From NCBI GenBank assembly GCA_038501195.1, contig JBBPUQ010000001.1, forward strand, positions 3,844,001 to 3,908,000: 64,000 bases of DNA, written 5' to 3'. A program made the position numbers and the translations under genes. Below are positions 12,425-23,112 of the stretch, in pieces. The DNA is from Nemania diffusa. Taxonomy: Eukaryota; Ascomycota; Sordariomycetes; Xylariales; Xylariaceae. Under the pieces are notes generated by a model that did no database searches, was not told where the DNA came from, and saw nothing but the letters and a program-made list of their open reading frames with translations. Position 1 is the first letter of the stretch. Each line of letters starts with the position of its first letter.

Positions 12425-15400
12425 TTATAGGCACTGATAACATCCGGTCAGCGGAAAGACGCATCAAAATGTGAGGTGTAGGAAAGACTTACCTGTGAGT
12501 AATAATCGTTCGTGTACTGGCACGTGTACGGTGCCGCGCACTGGAAGCTCCCGGTGTAACTTAGCCCGCCGCATTGTTGGTATTGCGCCCCTGCCGTCGC
12601 CGGTGCCAGTGCGAGGATGCGCTCGGCAGCGCGCTCGGATGCAATCACGATGTACGCCGAGGGGTTGGCAGTGACGTGGCCCGGGAAGATGCTCGCGTCG
12701 ACGACGAAGAGATTGTCCGTGCCGTACACTTGGGTGTTCACGTCCACGACAGCAGTTCCGCTATTGCGGCCGTCGTCAGTTCCAAGCTTGCTGGTCCCTA
12801 CGATGCATAAGTGACTTTGTTATCGGATAGCATGGATACAGACAACTTACCGATCCAGTGGTTAGCTCGTCGGTTGGAGTAGGACACCACCATCTGCAAG
12901 GAGTCAGCTTGGTGATTCAACGAGGATAGGGGGTTGGAACTAGCATTATTAACGAAGTCCTCGGCAGTGGTACCGGGGGCAGGTAACGCCCATGTGAGAT
13001 TCTTAACGCTCTTTAGCGAATCCTGGAGGTTCTTGATACCCTGAATAACAGCCAATACATCATTCTTGTCCTGTAGGTAAGGCAGAGTAGATACGACAGT
13101 AGTGAGAGCTTTCGTGATGGTCATGCGACCTCTCGACACGGTGCCCCGCCCGAGATACTGGCTCAAAGTCATGGCATCTTCGAGAGTCAGCGACGTCAAT
13201 GTATCAATGTTTAGATCCAACCTACTCCCATTTGCGGTACCGCCGCTCCCCTCTACTCGTGCTGTCCACTCAATTTGTCGAACTATACCATCTGCACCCT
13301 TGATTTGGTCGAAAAACCTAAGGTAGTCAGGAAATAATTTCAAATGTCTACTTGATCCAAAACTCACATCGGGCCGATATTTGGTGCAGATTGAGCAAGT
13401 ATGCCAGTTCTCTGGTCTTAAGCAAAGTTAGCTTGGCCTATATACTCTTTACTACTCGTGGCTTTTGAACTTACTTAGGTATAGGTTGACATCGGTTGTA
13501 TTGGGGGCATCATAAGCGGCATAAAAGTCGTAGAAAACAACGCTGGGATGAGTGATGACAGTATCGGTCTACAGTGAGTTAGCAATGAATTGTACAGATA
13601 GATAGGCCAAATATAACAGACATTGACATGATCGTTTAGATTGTATCCGACTGGAAGCTTGATCCAGGAACTGTTCGAGATCATAGTAGGCCCGTCCGTC
13701 GAGCTCTGCACTACCTGTAATTGATCTAGCGGACCAATTCCACCTACTATAGTCAGCAATATTCATAGGCCATTGGATTGTGTCTGAATGAGCTTACTTC
13801 GCATCAGGACTTTTGCCGTGCCGAAGGTGCCCGCTGACAGGATTACCCGACCGCTAATAGGTGTGACATTCACTACTCCAGCATACCCTCCATTCTGGTA
13901 TGCTTCGACCTCAACACCAGTAATATGCCCGCCAGTGCGGATAACACGTTTGACTGCAGTGCCGGTCCATAATTTGAAGTTAGAACGCGCATTAGCGGTC
14001 ACAAGGTAAGTAGCCATAGGTCCGCCTCGCTCTCCATTAGCAAACATGTAAGGGGTATGCGTATAAGTGTGATTCTTCTGGTCTGGGACATTGTTGGCGA
14101 CGACATTTGTCCAGCCAGAAGCAGCCAAACCGCCCGAAATCACATCAAATCCCTGTTGTAGATAGAGTTTACCGTCTTTGGATGGCGTGTAAGTTCCGGG
14201 GATCCGCGAAAAGACCCTTGATGTTGCGGCAGCCATGTCTGTCGACTTCCAACCAGTCGGGAAATTGTAGTCCCAATCTAGGCTATAAGGCTAAGAATAT
14301 GTCAGTCCCTGTTTGATGTCGACTACTTTTTCTACTCACCTTCCACCACAATCCGGCGTTTATCGCAGTGCCTCCACCGAGTACGCAACCAGCCATTTGG
14401 TCAGTGTCAGTACAAGAAATGCCGGCCGAATCCTCCCAGATCTCGTTGCAAAGTCCGGGCACATCAAACCGAGTCAAATTTGTGCCTTTGGTCCATGTTG
14501 GGCCAAGGGTACCACCCCATCGCCCTGAACTTGGAGGACCTTTCTCGATGAGCAGGACCTTCTTGCCAGCTTCGCTGAGCTTATCCGCAATTGGTATACC
14601 ACCAGCTCCCGCGCCAACGACTATATAGTCGTATGTGCCACTTGGAACAGGGACTCCTGTGGGGGCAGCAGTAGGGGTTGTTGTGGCAGTGGTGGTTGTC
14701 CCCCCACAGCTTCCAGTCACTGTAGCCGTAGCCTTGGCTGCCCACTGGCTGTATGATGGATTGGCTGCATTGCTGTCTAGAACGGCTCCAAAGATACTCT
14801 GACCATTGTCATGCTGGACGATGGAAACATCATCCGGGCAACTCGGGTTGCCTGGGGCCGGGAAAGCATTGCACCAACCTAATACTAGAAAGCCGCCACT
14901 TGTCGACGCAGACCCTGTTGCGCCACCCTGATCCCATGCTAAACAACCTTGACAACGGAAGATGACTGAATAGTGGGTTGAGTTTATTGTGGACGATATT
15001 TGGGTCAATTTGGCATCTCCAGTGTACGGAGCAGGATTATCATAACCAGTGGCATACTTAAAGGAAGTTAAGACTTGGCCTTGGTACGGGTAGGCCATGA
15101 GAAGTAGACTGTTTGTCATAGGACCAGCCATCGAAATACCACACCACCCTGTTAGTGTCGTGCTATTTGAGGGACATTGCTATCGGGGTTGTCAGAACAA
15201 GGTAACTTAGAAAAAGAGAGGAACTGCTGACTAGATATCCAATGAACTCGGTCGCGTCAGTCGTCAAAGCATTTGCAGGGAGCGCAACCCCAATAGTCAG
15301 GCCTCCCCAAGTCGTCGTGCCAGAGGCACCTGTGGTCGTGTCCGGCACGATCCATGTATCAAAGGTGATACCTGTCTTGCTATCGGTAAAGACAGTCGGG

Positions 15401-15538
15401 GTGCTCGATTGTCCATGACATAGCTGGATATCTATGTATCGTTAATCATGCTTCCCTCAACGAAGTATAGGGAGCGAGCGACGCACTTGAGCCTACTGCC
15501 AAGAGCAGTGTCGAAACAAGTCCAAAACGACCCATCAT
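12425..15538 (-). CDS. Cellobiose dehydrogenase, class II with CBM1 (AA3_1/AA8)
   Basis: Secreted flavocytochrome that oxidises cellobiose to its lactone and passes electrons through its heme domain to lytic polysaccharide monooxygenases. Ten exons on the minus strand: 15487-15538, 15232-15431, 14340-15179, 13798-14290, 13622-13743, 13475-13568, 13368-13416, 12851-13317, 12493-12797 and 12425-12433; total 876 aa, exact frame. A signal peptide (hydrophobic ~residues 5-17) precedes the cytochrome domain; likely heme ligands are the Met in MAGPM and the His in IVQHDNG. A Thr/Pro/Ala linker lies at about 243-262. The flavin domain starts with VVGAGAGG (~270), has LMRSGIGP, and carries His770 (NHWIG) and Asn817 (TANPS), the expected GMC catalytic pair. 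A fungal CBM1 (YQQCGG ... YYSQCL) ends the protein at 845-876. Intron 2 has a weak GTCAGC donor. Expected to be induced on cellulose. Confidence 0.95.
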
Positions 15539-15596
15539 GCCTTAAAGTGCTTTCAAGTCACGACGTCCAAGAAATCAACGGGAACCAACAAATAAA

Positions 15597-15669
15597 CCCC
15601 AGAGGAATGGCTTATATGCCTACAAACTGAGCGAAGTCCTCCTTTCCCACGTAGGTCCTTCATCCCCGG
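15597..15669 (-). promoter_or_regulatory. Cellobiose dehydrogenase proximal promoter: TATA-like box and two CreA-type sites
   Basis: Upstream of the ATG at 15538, read on the minus strand, a CATATAAG element lies at about 15611-15618 (roughly 75 nt upstream). Two hexamers fit the CreA/Cre1 consensus SYGGRG: CTGGGG at 15597-15602 and CCGGGG at 15664-15669. CreA-mediated glucose repression of cellulolytic genes is established in related fungi; its action here is inferred. A six-base degenerate motif occurs often by chance, so this is a suggestion only. Confidence 0.35.
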
Positions 15670-16976
15670 TCCATGTGGAGTAATTTGCGGAGGTTTACAT
15701 CTCAACGACGCTTCGTTACGCCGGTGCATCCGTAATGCGAGGTGACGTGCTCATAGGAGGAAATAAAGGCTCTAAGACATGGTAGCGAAGCGGAAGCCTT
15801 ATTGCGTCGCGCCAAGCTGGGTAACTAGCCCATCCAAAGATTCATTGACGGTGGATCATGTGAATGAGAAATCGAGAGATCCCGGGCATACGGCGCGTGT
15901 AAAACCCAGGGAACTGGTGACGGCACAGAATCCCTGGACCAGAGTTCAGTTCATAATATGTATTTTAATATGTTCCTTTCCATAACGACGTTACATCGGA
16001 GCCGTGATCAACAGGGCGCTCGTGCTCACTTGTAGCCAATCCCTGGTTCAACATTACGGAATATTCCCCGGGATTGGTAACCTTGTGTGGCTTACACGTG
16101 TGCTGGCGGCTTCTCGTTCCAGCAACAATCGGGTTGAGTACTGCGGCGAGGGAAGAGATGCTAGGCAGTATACGGCGGTCAAGCTTGGCGCGTCTTGACT
16201 AGTGACGGCGCGACTTGCCCGTTTTGTTCACGGAACAGCAAAGCACATCCGGATTGATGAGTTCCGGACGGCCCAAAATGGCGCCAAGTAGGGCGCATGT
16301 CCACCGCGACCGATCCTGTCAGGAGCACGGCGGGAGTGAGGAGAGACCTAGAGTCGCGTAGGGTCTTGACTCCGGCCCGCGTTCCGGAGAATAGGAGCGC
16401 CAGAACACGTTTTCGAGAACCATGATAATTGTCTAGGTACAGCAATGTGTGAGACTACTGTTTTGAAGCATGTTGACGCTGTTCTCGAATTTTATGAGGG
16501 ATATTATAGAGTAGAATTATTAATAATTATTACAGAATTGGGGAGTGGTCTTATATATACTAGAAGGGTATAGTTGTTGGGAAGTAGGCAACACATACCT
16601 CGTACCTACAAGATACCGAGTCTGGCTCGGTCATTTTGATGCTACCTACCGTAGCCGTCTGCTACTTAGGTTCTACCTGGTTTTACCAATATCCCAGCCT
16701 GCGACTAATTGGGCTTAGCACCCTTGTCGCTTTTGCTCAGGCTTGGCTCGGCCAGATCGTACACTGCAGAGCTTGGTGTTCTTGCCACTAATACCAACAT
16801 TGGCTAAAATACGCATATAGACTATCTGTGAACAAACCGAATGCGCACCGAATATTCAACTGTCGCATAATACTGGTATAACCACACCATATGCCAACAC
16901 TATCGAAAACGAGAAGAATACAGAACATTAGCACATAGATAGGTGTTGACATTCCCTTCCTGTCCCCCAGGGCCCA
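15670..16976. other. Intergenic region upstream of cellobiose dehydrogenase
   Basis: Distal promoter of the cellobiose dehydrogenase gene and 3' flank of the small minus-strand gene. Several open frames of 60-90 codons occur (for example 15779-15985 and 16179-16445) but none resembles a protein family and none has supporting splice structure. No tRNA or repeat was recognised. The segment 15640-16440 is noticeably more GC-rich than 16440-16560. Confidence 0.45.
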
Positions 16977-17698
16977 TTACACATCCAACGTGACGACTCC
17001 GGTAAACAACTTTAACCGTCGTCTCTTCTGCGCCACGTTCCCCTGTGTCGACTCTCCTAGCAACTGTATAATGTCCGTCACCGTCTCGGCTACTCAACAG
17101 ATTAGTTCCTTTTCTCGTCTCTACTCCGTTTCGAAAATCTTACCAGATAACGATGTCATCTCCCTCACGGTCCTAGGAAATAAAACAATCTCTTCGTTCG
17201 TATCTAACGCCCGAAATGGTTGCAATAGATCTTCCGGCTTCCGCTGTCGACTGTTCAACACACGCGCAAACTGGATCGAGTCCCTATTTCGTTCCACTTC
17301 ATATTAGTCTTGCACTCCGTACAAAGAAAGAGAAGAAAAGAAACCATAACGTCTGCACTTATGACTAAGCATAATAAACCCATAAACGCTATAGGAAAAA
17401 TGATGGTATTTAGTAGCATCGAATTCTTTAAATTAGGTGAATTATATCTTAATCTAATTTCCACTTACCGAGCCGCACTCCGCGCCTCCATTGTCCCTCA
17501 TCGAATGTGGACTTGTCGCACCTCCTCTATCACGCGATCCAAACGATCCAAGATCTGTTGTCCTCGATCTACCGCTGGTAGATTTATGCATAATGCGAAC
17601 TGCTCCCCCAGTTCTTCAAACTTCGTTCGTACTGCATTGAAATCCGGTTGTGGTTGCTGCAAAGCCATAGCCTCTATCGTGGTCGATCCTCTCTCCAA
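16977..17698 (-). pseudogene. Small fungal conserved protein, three exons, apparent single-base frameshift
   Basis: Minus-strand exons can be read as 17469-17698, 17144-17296 and 16977-17089. The first encodes MALQQPQPDF ... FEELGEQFA and a coiled segment ending at a TGA (17498-17500). After a one-base shift near 17500-17528 the reading continues as FDEGQWRRGVRL into a GTAAGT donor at 17468. Exon 2 gives VERNRDSIQFARVLNSRQ and PRTVREM; exon 3 gives IIQLLGESTQGN and KRRRLKLFTGV before TAA. This order (FEELxxQFAxCxNLPA, coiled coil, ARVxNS, FPRT, LG-xxT-G-xxxKRRRLK) matches, from memory, a widespread family of ~150-250 aa uncharacterised fungal proteins. The three exons total 496 nt, one more than a multiple of three, which fits one inserted base. 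It could be a pseudogene, a sequence error, or a gene with an unrecognised splice variant. Start may be 17698 or the in-frame ATG at 17668. Confidence 0.6.
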
Positions 17699-18208
17699 TA
17701 GCTCTTAAGACGGATGCTCTTGCCTTCGGTCGTGTTTATCTAAAAAGAAGCATCAATAATACAGAAGAATGTTTTGGAGAAAAAGTGGGGTAAGAACGGC
17801 CGCACAGCGCCTTGGTTAGCCCTCCACAATGCCCATAGATTGCTCTGATCTATTGAATAAAGGAGAATTTACAGCTAGACGACAGCGCACAGGCATATCA
17901 AAACTTATACTGCTGCCTATCAATTGTCTGTCATAGTACAGTACAGGTGTAGAATTGCAGCGACAATGCGAGCGAGTGCTGCCACAAATTGTTGCGGGCC
18001 GTCAGATGGCCTGAACTGAGTACAATCGGCTGAACTGAGACCAACACCGATCATCGATTAGTAGTACAACAAACAGTACTATAACGGCAATACTACAACA
18101 ACATAATAACAGCAACCCAAGTACAAAAGAGACGAAAACCAGTCACTTAACCTCTAATCCCATATTCGGAACAGCTTTTTTTTAGGGGTAACATCTAGCA
18201 TCGGCAGC
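17699..18208. other. Divergent intergenic region
   Basis: Lies between the minus-strand small gene and the plus-strand zinc-knuckle gene, so it may hold both promoters. No element beyond moderately AT-rich sequence was recognised; an eight-T run precedes the zinc-knuckle gene at about 18177-18184. Confidence 0.4.
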
Positions 18209-19606
18209 ATGAGCTCGCACTACCCACTCAACGGCGTCGAACTTGACTTCCGACGCTACGCGCATCGGGCATTTGAAGGCCGTGATGTCTTCATCAGCCG
18301 GATAATGGAAGACCTTTTCAATCCCCGCCGCATAGCGCCGAGAACCTATCTCAAGGCCATCTACCCTCCCCGCGGCTTTGGATCTGTGAAATCACAGGAT
18401 CGCAGGCTTGGCCTCGACATGCAAGTCATGTGGCGACTGCTCGAGATGGAGTGGTCCGACAGAATGACATTGACCCTACAACAGGCAATCATCCAACTGG
18501 TCCAGGTGCATTACTTCGAGCGCGATCCTTTGGTTCATCAAGCTATGAAATGCTTTAGTATTAGAAACCACGACCCCAAGACTGCTCCGGGCTGGAGGCA
18601 TGACATGATAATCCATCTGTTATACTTCAAGGTCGTGTCCCAAGCACGCGACCTCTTTTCACTGTTTTCTGGGAACAGTCTATTGCCCTGTACTGAAGGG
18701 CCTTGGAATGGAAGGCTATCCCTTGGTTCTTGTTTTGTGGCCGTACCCTGGGCGGAGCAAGGTCCGAAATGGCCAAGGCCGTTGCAAAGAGAAGCCAGGC
18801 ACTCCGGATACTTAACAATGCCTGGGGCCAGTGCCCTTCACCACCGAGTTCCTAAGCGGTCTCAAAGCGTACCGGTCGAGGGGTCCTGGGACACCGCAAC
18901 GTCATCTTCCAAGCATGACAGCCAACATCCAGATAATATCCCATATGTGGCCTTCTTCCCTCGCAAGTCACTTTCCGAGTTGATTAAGCGCTCTCGGAGG
19001 AGGAGCCTAAGTCGGTCACATATTCGAGCCATGTTCAAAGACAAGCCCGAATGGATCATCGAAGACACCATTTCACATGATCCGCCGATCCGCCCCAAAC
19101 ACGCGTGCTCCAACTGTGCGCAATACACGCATATAACGGAAGACTGCCTGTCGCGTTGTGGATACTGCAACTCTGGCGAACACAGCGCTCGCAACTGCAC
19201 CCTGAAGCCAGAGAATCGTTGCAAATGCCGGCCTTTTCCGCAGTTCCATCGATCATCGCAGTGCCATGTTCACTGTAGTAGGAGATGTTACTCAATCCAT
19301 CCCCCGGGCACTTACAAGCATATGAATGCCATGTTGTGCTCCCAGAGGTGCTGTATGTGTGGCATGCTGGGCCATAGTGGTAGGAAATGCTCCTTCAAAA
19401 GGTGCCCATGCGGAGAGCAACACCTCACCCAAGACTGCCGGTGGAAGGTTGAATGTGTTGTCAAGGGCTGCTATTTTTACTTGTGCCCCCTCCATTGTAA
19501 AGAATGCGGTAAACAGAGAGAAAAGGGGTCAGAGAATGCCTTTGTTGGGCGGACTTGTCCAGCATGCCTGAAGAATGGTATTCCAGTATCACCGAAGGCA
19601 TCGTAA
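18209..19606 (+). CDS. CCHC zinc-knuckle protein of unknown function
   Basis: Uninterrupted 465-codon frame. The C-terminal third is Cys/His-rich. Three canonical CX2CX4HX4C knuckles are visible at about residues 300-313 (CSNCAQYTHITEDC), 317-330 (CGYCNSGEHSARNC) and 381-394 (CCMCGMLGHSGRKC). A shorter CXCX3HX4C variant is at 399-410, and further Cys pairs (CPLHCKECG, CPAC) lie near the end. CCHC knuckles bind single-stranded RNA or DNA. The N-terminal ~150 residues are alpha-helical looking and unrecognised. The middle (about 18,650-18,970) reads more like native protein in other frames, so the gene may carry old compensating frameshifts. No protease, integrase or reverse transcriptase motif was found nearby, so a Gag origin is not supported. 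Expression is unproven. Confidence 0.6.
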   Translation: MSSHYPLNGVELDFRRYAHRAFEGRDVFISRIMEDLFNPRRIAPRTYLKAIYPPRGFGSVKSQDRRLGLDMQVMWRLLEMEWSDRMTLTLQQAIIQLVQVHYFERDPLVHQAMKCFSIRNHDPKTAPGWRHDMIIHLLYFKVVSQARDLFSLFSGNSLLPCTEGPWNGRLSLGSCFVAVPWAEQGPKWPRPLQREARHSGYLTMPGASALHHRVPKRSQSVPVEGSWDTATSSSKHDSQHPDNIPYVAFFPRKSLSELIKRSRRRSLSRSHIRAMFKDKPEWIIEDTISHDPPIRPKHACSNCAQYTHITEDCLSRCGYCNSGEHSARNCTLKPENRCKCRPFPQFHRSSQCHVHCSRRCYSIHPPGTYKHMNAMLCSQRCCMCGMLGHSGRKCSFKRCPCGEQHLTQDCRWKVECVVKGCYFYLCPLHCKECGKQREKGSENAFVGRTCPACLKNGIPVSPKAS

Positions 19607-20568
19607 CCCCCTCATATCAACTAACAACTCTTGAAGAGTGTCGCCAGTTGCAATCACTATATAACCGAATCTATTCGTAGTAGGATTGACTAGTCGTCCC
19701 ATCCAAGCAGTGGCGAGTGCTAAACCCTTGCACATCAAACGAGTCTTCAAATCATACTTGACCATATAACAGAAACTAGAAGCTACCACCGACCTTCAGA
19801 TATATAACGGCTTTGAGCCAACTGGCCCATATGTCGATGTTCCCGACACAAAAAAAATTGAGGCGCTCTGCATCCTAGGAGCGCAATGCGTGGGTCCCAC
19901 ACTCTGCCCGATGTTGGATACCTACTCACCATGGCAGATCCTACCTACCTCGCGAATTTTGGAAGAAGCATTCTGGCGATACCTTGCACACGGATAGGAA
20001 ACGTTTAAGTTGATGCATTGATAGTTTTAACAACGACGTTCTTTTTAGGATAATTTCGCAACCAATAACCATTCACGGAACATGCCTTGCAATACTGACA
20101 AAAGCGTTACAAGTAACTATTCCATGTATGTTCTGATGTGACCCCATAGTTAAAGTTATCAAAACACGACCCTGTAGAATAGGTATGGGAACATACCCTT
20201 TATAAGGAGGGTGCACATCATTTTTTTTATTTTAATTCATTCAGTAATTCAATAGCTGCTCCAACAAACCGCTTCGGCTCTATCCTCCTAGTTGGCCCTT
20301 TTTATCATAGAAGAGACCCGCCTCATTAGCTACAAGATACAACAAGTGCCGCTGGGTTCCTGTGCAAATCACAGTAGCAATAGCGGGTACTCTAATTAGT
20401 ATTGATAACAGGTTGAACTAAGTTTAAAAGCTTTAGCTTCGTTTCAAGAACTTGCTATCTCCATCTCTTGGCCTATCATGCTTTGAGAACCCTGAATTTG
20501 CTTGCCATGATAATAGCTGGCGTCACCTAGGAAGGAGACCGTCATTCTATTCTCGTTCTTATTCTTAC
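19607..20568. other. Convergent intergenic region
   Basis: Lies between the 3' ends of the zinc-knuckle and MIT-domain genes. No gene or RNA is supported; a short antisense frame at 19589-19789 has no recognisable content. A T run occurs at about 20222-20230. Confidence 0.45.
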
Positions 20569-22207
20569 TCAAGCCAGATTTGGGGACCTTAGTCCTTCAT
20601 CTACAATTTCGGAGTTACCCTGAGCACTACTGCCAGCCCGACGAGCCTTTGCGCCTGCTTTGAGCTGGTCCCATTTCTCCCTGTATCGTGTGAGATTGGC
20701 ACGGGCTTTGGTATAACTCTTCTCCAGCTCTTCATTTTGTCTCATTAAAGCTTGGTTTTGTTGCTTTAGTTCACTGATCTCTCTTGCAATAGTTTCGTCA
20801 GAAACTCCAGACCTGCTGGTTGGTGGTAGAGGGGAGCCAGGGCGCATTAAGCGCATGCTTTCAGCTAACCTCATCCCGGAGTTTTGTGACATTGACTCGA
20901 ATGCATGAAGTCGTTTACTGAGCATATCGATCATGTCCTTTAGGCTCTTGTTCTCCAAGTAAAGCTCCTCAACCATTGTGTCAGTGTTGCCCCTGCCTGC
21001 TCTTTTCTTGAGTGCTGGCGGATGAGACATTTGGGACTCCCTGGCATCGACGAAATCATCTTCGTCGGCGTCCTGGGGTAGATTATTCATCGCCCCATGG
21101 GCTGACGCCTCCATCCGACGCTTCTCTTTGTCGGCAAAGGTCAATATGCTGGCGTAAGTAGCTGTATGACCACTTGGGGGGACCACATAGAAAGAATCAT
21201 TCGTAGATTGACCTTCTCGACTAACAGCGCGAAGGGCTGCTCGTGAATATAGCTTCTGTATATCTGGATCGGCAGAGGCAGAGGTAGAGGCAGAATGTCT
21301 GATCCTAATTCGTTTTTGGGTTGGCACTTCGGGTGGTGGGGGTGGGCTCTGCTCCGCGGGCTGTTCTTCGCTAATTAATGGAAGCCCGGCAAAGGCCAAC
21401 GGGGCGGAAATTTTGTTTATGATGCTTCCAAAAGCGCTGTAGAACCTAGAAAACCCATCATCACTAGATGCGGCTGATATATCTGGTACCCCCTTCGAAG
21501 ATGGATCTTCAACAAATCCAGCGGTTCGATCAGAAGATATGGTACTCGTTTTGTCGGAATTTTCGAGCATATCCTTCATTTTAGACCGCGACGCAGGTTT
21601 CTTCACTACGCCCTCTAAGTTTGCTGGGGCCTCAGTGTTGGAAATGCTGGGGCTGAGCGGCTGTGATCGGTACTTGGAGCGGATGCCGCGGGCAGAGGCC
21701 AAATTACTGGCGATAGAAGCGCCTAGATTACGCGTAGGGTATCTAGGCTGCTTCAGTAGAGTTGGCTTGGCCGCCGCACTCTTCTCATTTAGTGATTTCG
21801 CTGGGGTGGCCGCAGGGTCAGAAGCTGGGTGGTCCTCCTCTTTTTCGTCTTCTTGGAAATCCGACTCGGTAGAGGCCTGCGATGACCGTGGCTGTAATGG
21901 AGCCTGGAGTAGTTCAGAGAGCCGTCGATGATGTTGCTCCAGTAATGTGAGGGTTCGCAGAGCCTCGACTGAGGTAGTGTCTTTGGCGGCATTGGCAAAC
22001 TCGCCAGCAGCTCTGGTATGCTCATTGATGGCAACTGTAGTGTCCGAGGTATGAGTTGCGGCGGATGCGGCTCGAGCATGATCGTGCGCCTGGTATTCAA
22101 TTAATTAGTTGGGACTGCGAACTGGGAACGCCTCAGGAACAGATGGCTACGCAGTAAGACGTGTAGAAACAATCGAGCCATACCTTGATCAGAGGTGACG
22201 ACTCCAT
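20569..22207 (-). CDS. MIT-domain and coiled-coil protein, possibly Atg38/NRBF2-like
   Basis: Two exons, 22184-22207 (MESSPLIK) and 20569-22089, separated by a 94-nt intron, give 514 aa. Residues about 8-75 form a three-helix pattern (AHDHARAASAA, AINEHTRAAGEFANAA, ALRTLTLLEQHHRRLSELL) typical of MIT domains, which bind ESCRT-III tails or occur in Atg38. The centre is Ser/Pro-rich and disordered, with PPPPPE. Residues about 340-490 hold two heptad-like coiled coils (VEELYLENKSLKDMIDML; EISELKQQNQALMRQNEELE). N-terminal MIT plus C-terminal coiled coil is the layout of Atg38/NRBF2, a subunit of the autophagy PI3-kinase complex I, so that is the best guess; length is greater than yeast Atg38 and identity is not established. 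The short first exon is chosen because it supplies the only ATG in frame and completes the first helix. Confidence 0.8.
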
Positions 22208-23112
22208 TCTGTAGGTAGTTACTTAAGGTCGTCACTGGGTGGATGGTGGGCAAAGGACAGGGTTGAATAGGTGGGTAGTTAGACTAGAAGGTCTAGAAGG
22301 TATCTATCTACCTTAGATAATTCTTCAACATAGATAAGGGATACCCCACCTGCCATTTAACGGGCCGTAGTATCCAGTGTGGACCCCCATTCGCCACGGT
22401 AAGTAATTTAGGTACCTAAAGGCGCTAAGAACTCTGCTACAGCGACTGTTTTCCGGGGGCTGTCAGGAGTGTGATCAGGGGCTGTCAGGGGTCTAGGTAT
22501 ACCTAAGTAGGTATCATAAAGGAGTCTAGATTGGCAAATGCATCACGAACCTGAAGCAGTGATCGAAGGGTTTGATACCGTAATCGACTATCAATAACTG
22601 TCATCTTCTTTCGATACACATTCACGTGTGCGTACCTACCTCCTTCTCCTTCAGATTACGGTTGACATCTCAAGTTTACCACCCTACTCCCTACTCTACC
22701 TATTGTACAGCGCGCAAGAGCCTAAATGCAATTCACCCGCCATTCGAACCACCCCGCTGAATCACGCATCTGAGATGCAAGTACATGACGACACCATTGT
22801 AGCTGTCGTCGGATGGTAGGTTAGACATATGCGGCGTGGGCGAGTAGCTTGGATGATGACGGTTGGCAACAATTGACCACAATCAACATCAACACTGTTG
22901 TCTGGCTTTGTCTTGGAAGGGATTTCTTTTTCTCTCTTCTCTTCCACTTGTTCCAGAGTCTCGACTGTGTACCTACACATACATACCTACACGAGGAGGA
23001 AGGAATCCTTGGTGGGTTCTAATTGTCAATACAATCAATCCAGACCCGCGTGCATCTGGATTGAGAGTTCTCCATCTTCAAGTTCCATGCACGTCAGCCT
23101 CCAGCACCAGTC
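22208..23112. other. Divergent promoter region of MIT and Lam genes
   Basis: About 0.9 kb between two divergent starts. It contains TAGGTA/TACCTA words (22,290-22,320; 22,495-22,515) and pyrimidine-rich stretches but no supported gene. Confidence 0.45.

Noticed and set aside
16179..16445. 88-codon minus-strand frame
   Set aside because: No homology-like motifs, no splice support, lies in the distal promoter region of cellobiose dehydrogenase.
18209..19606. Zinc-knuckle protein as a retrotransposon Gag
   Set aside because: No protease, reverse transcriptase, integrase or LTR was seen on either side, and the knuckles are more numerous than in a typical Gag.
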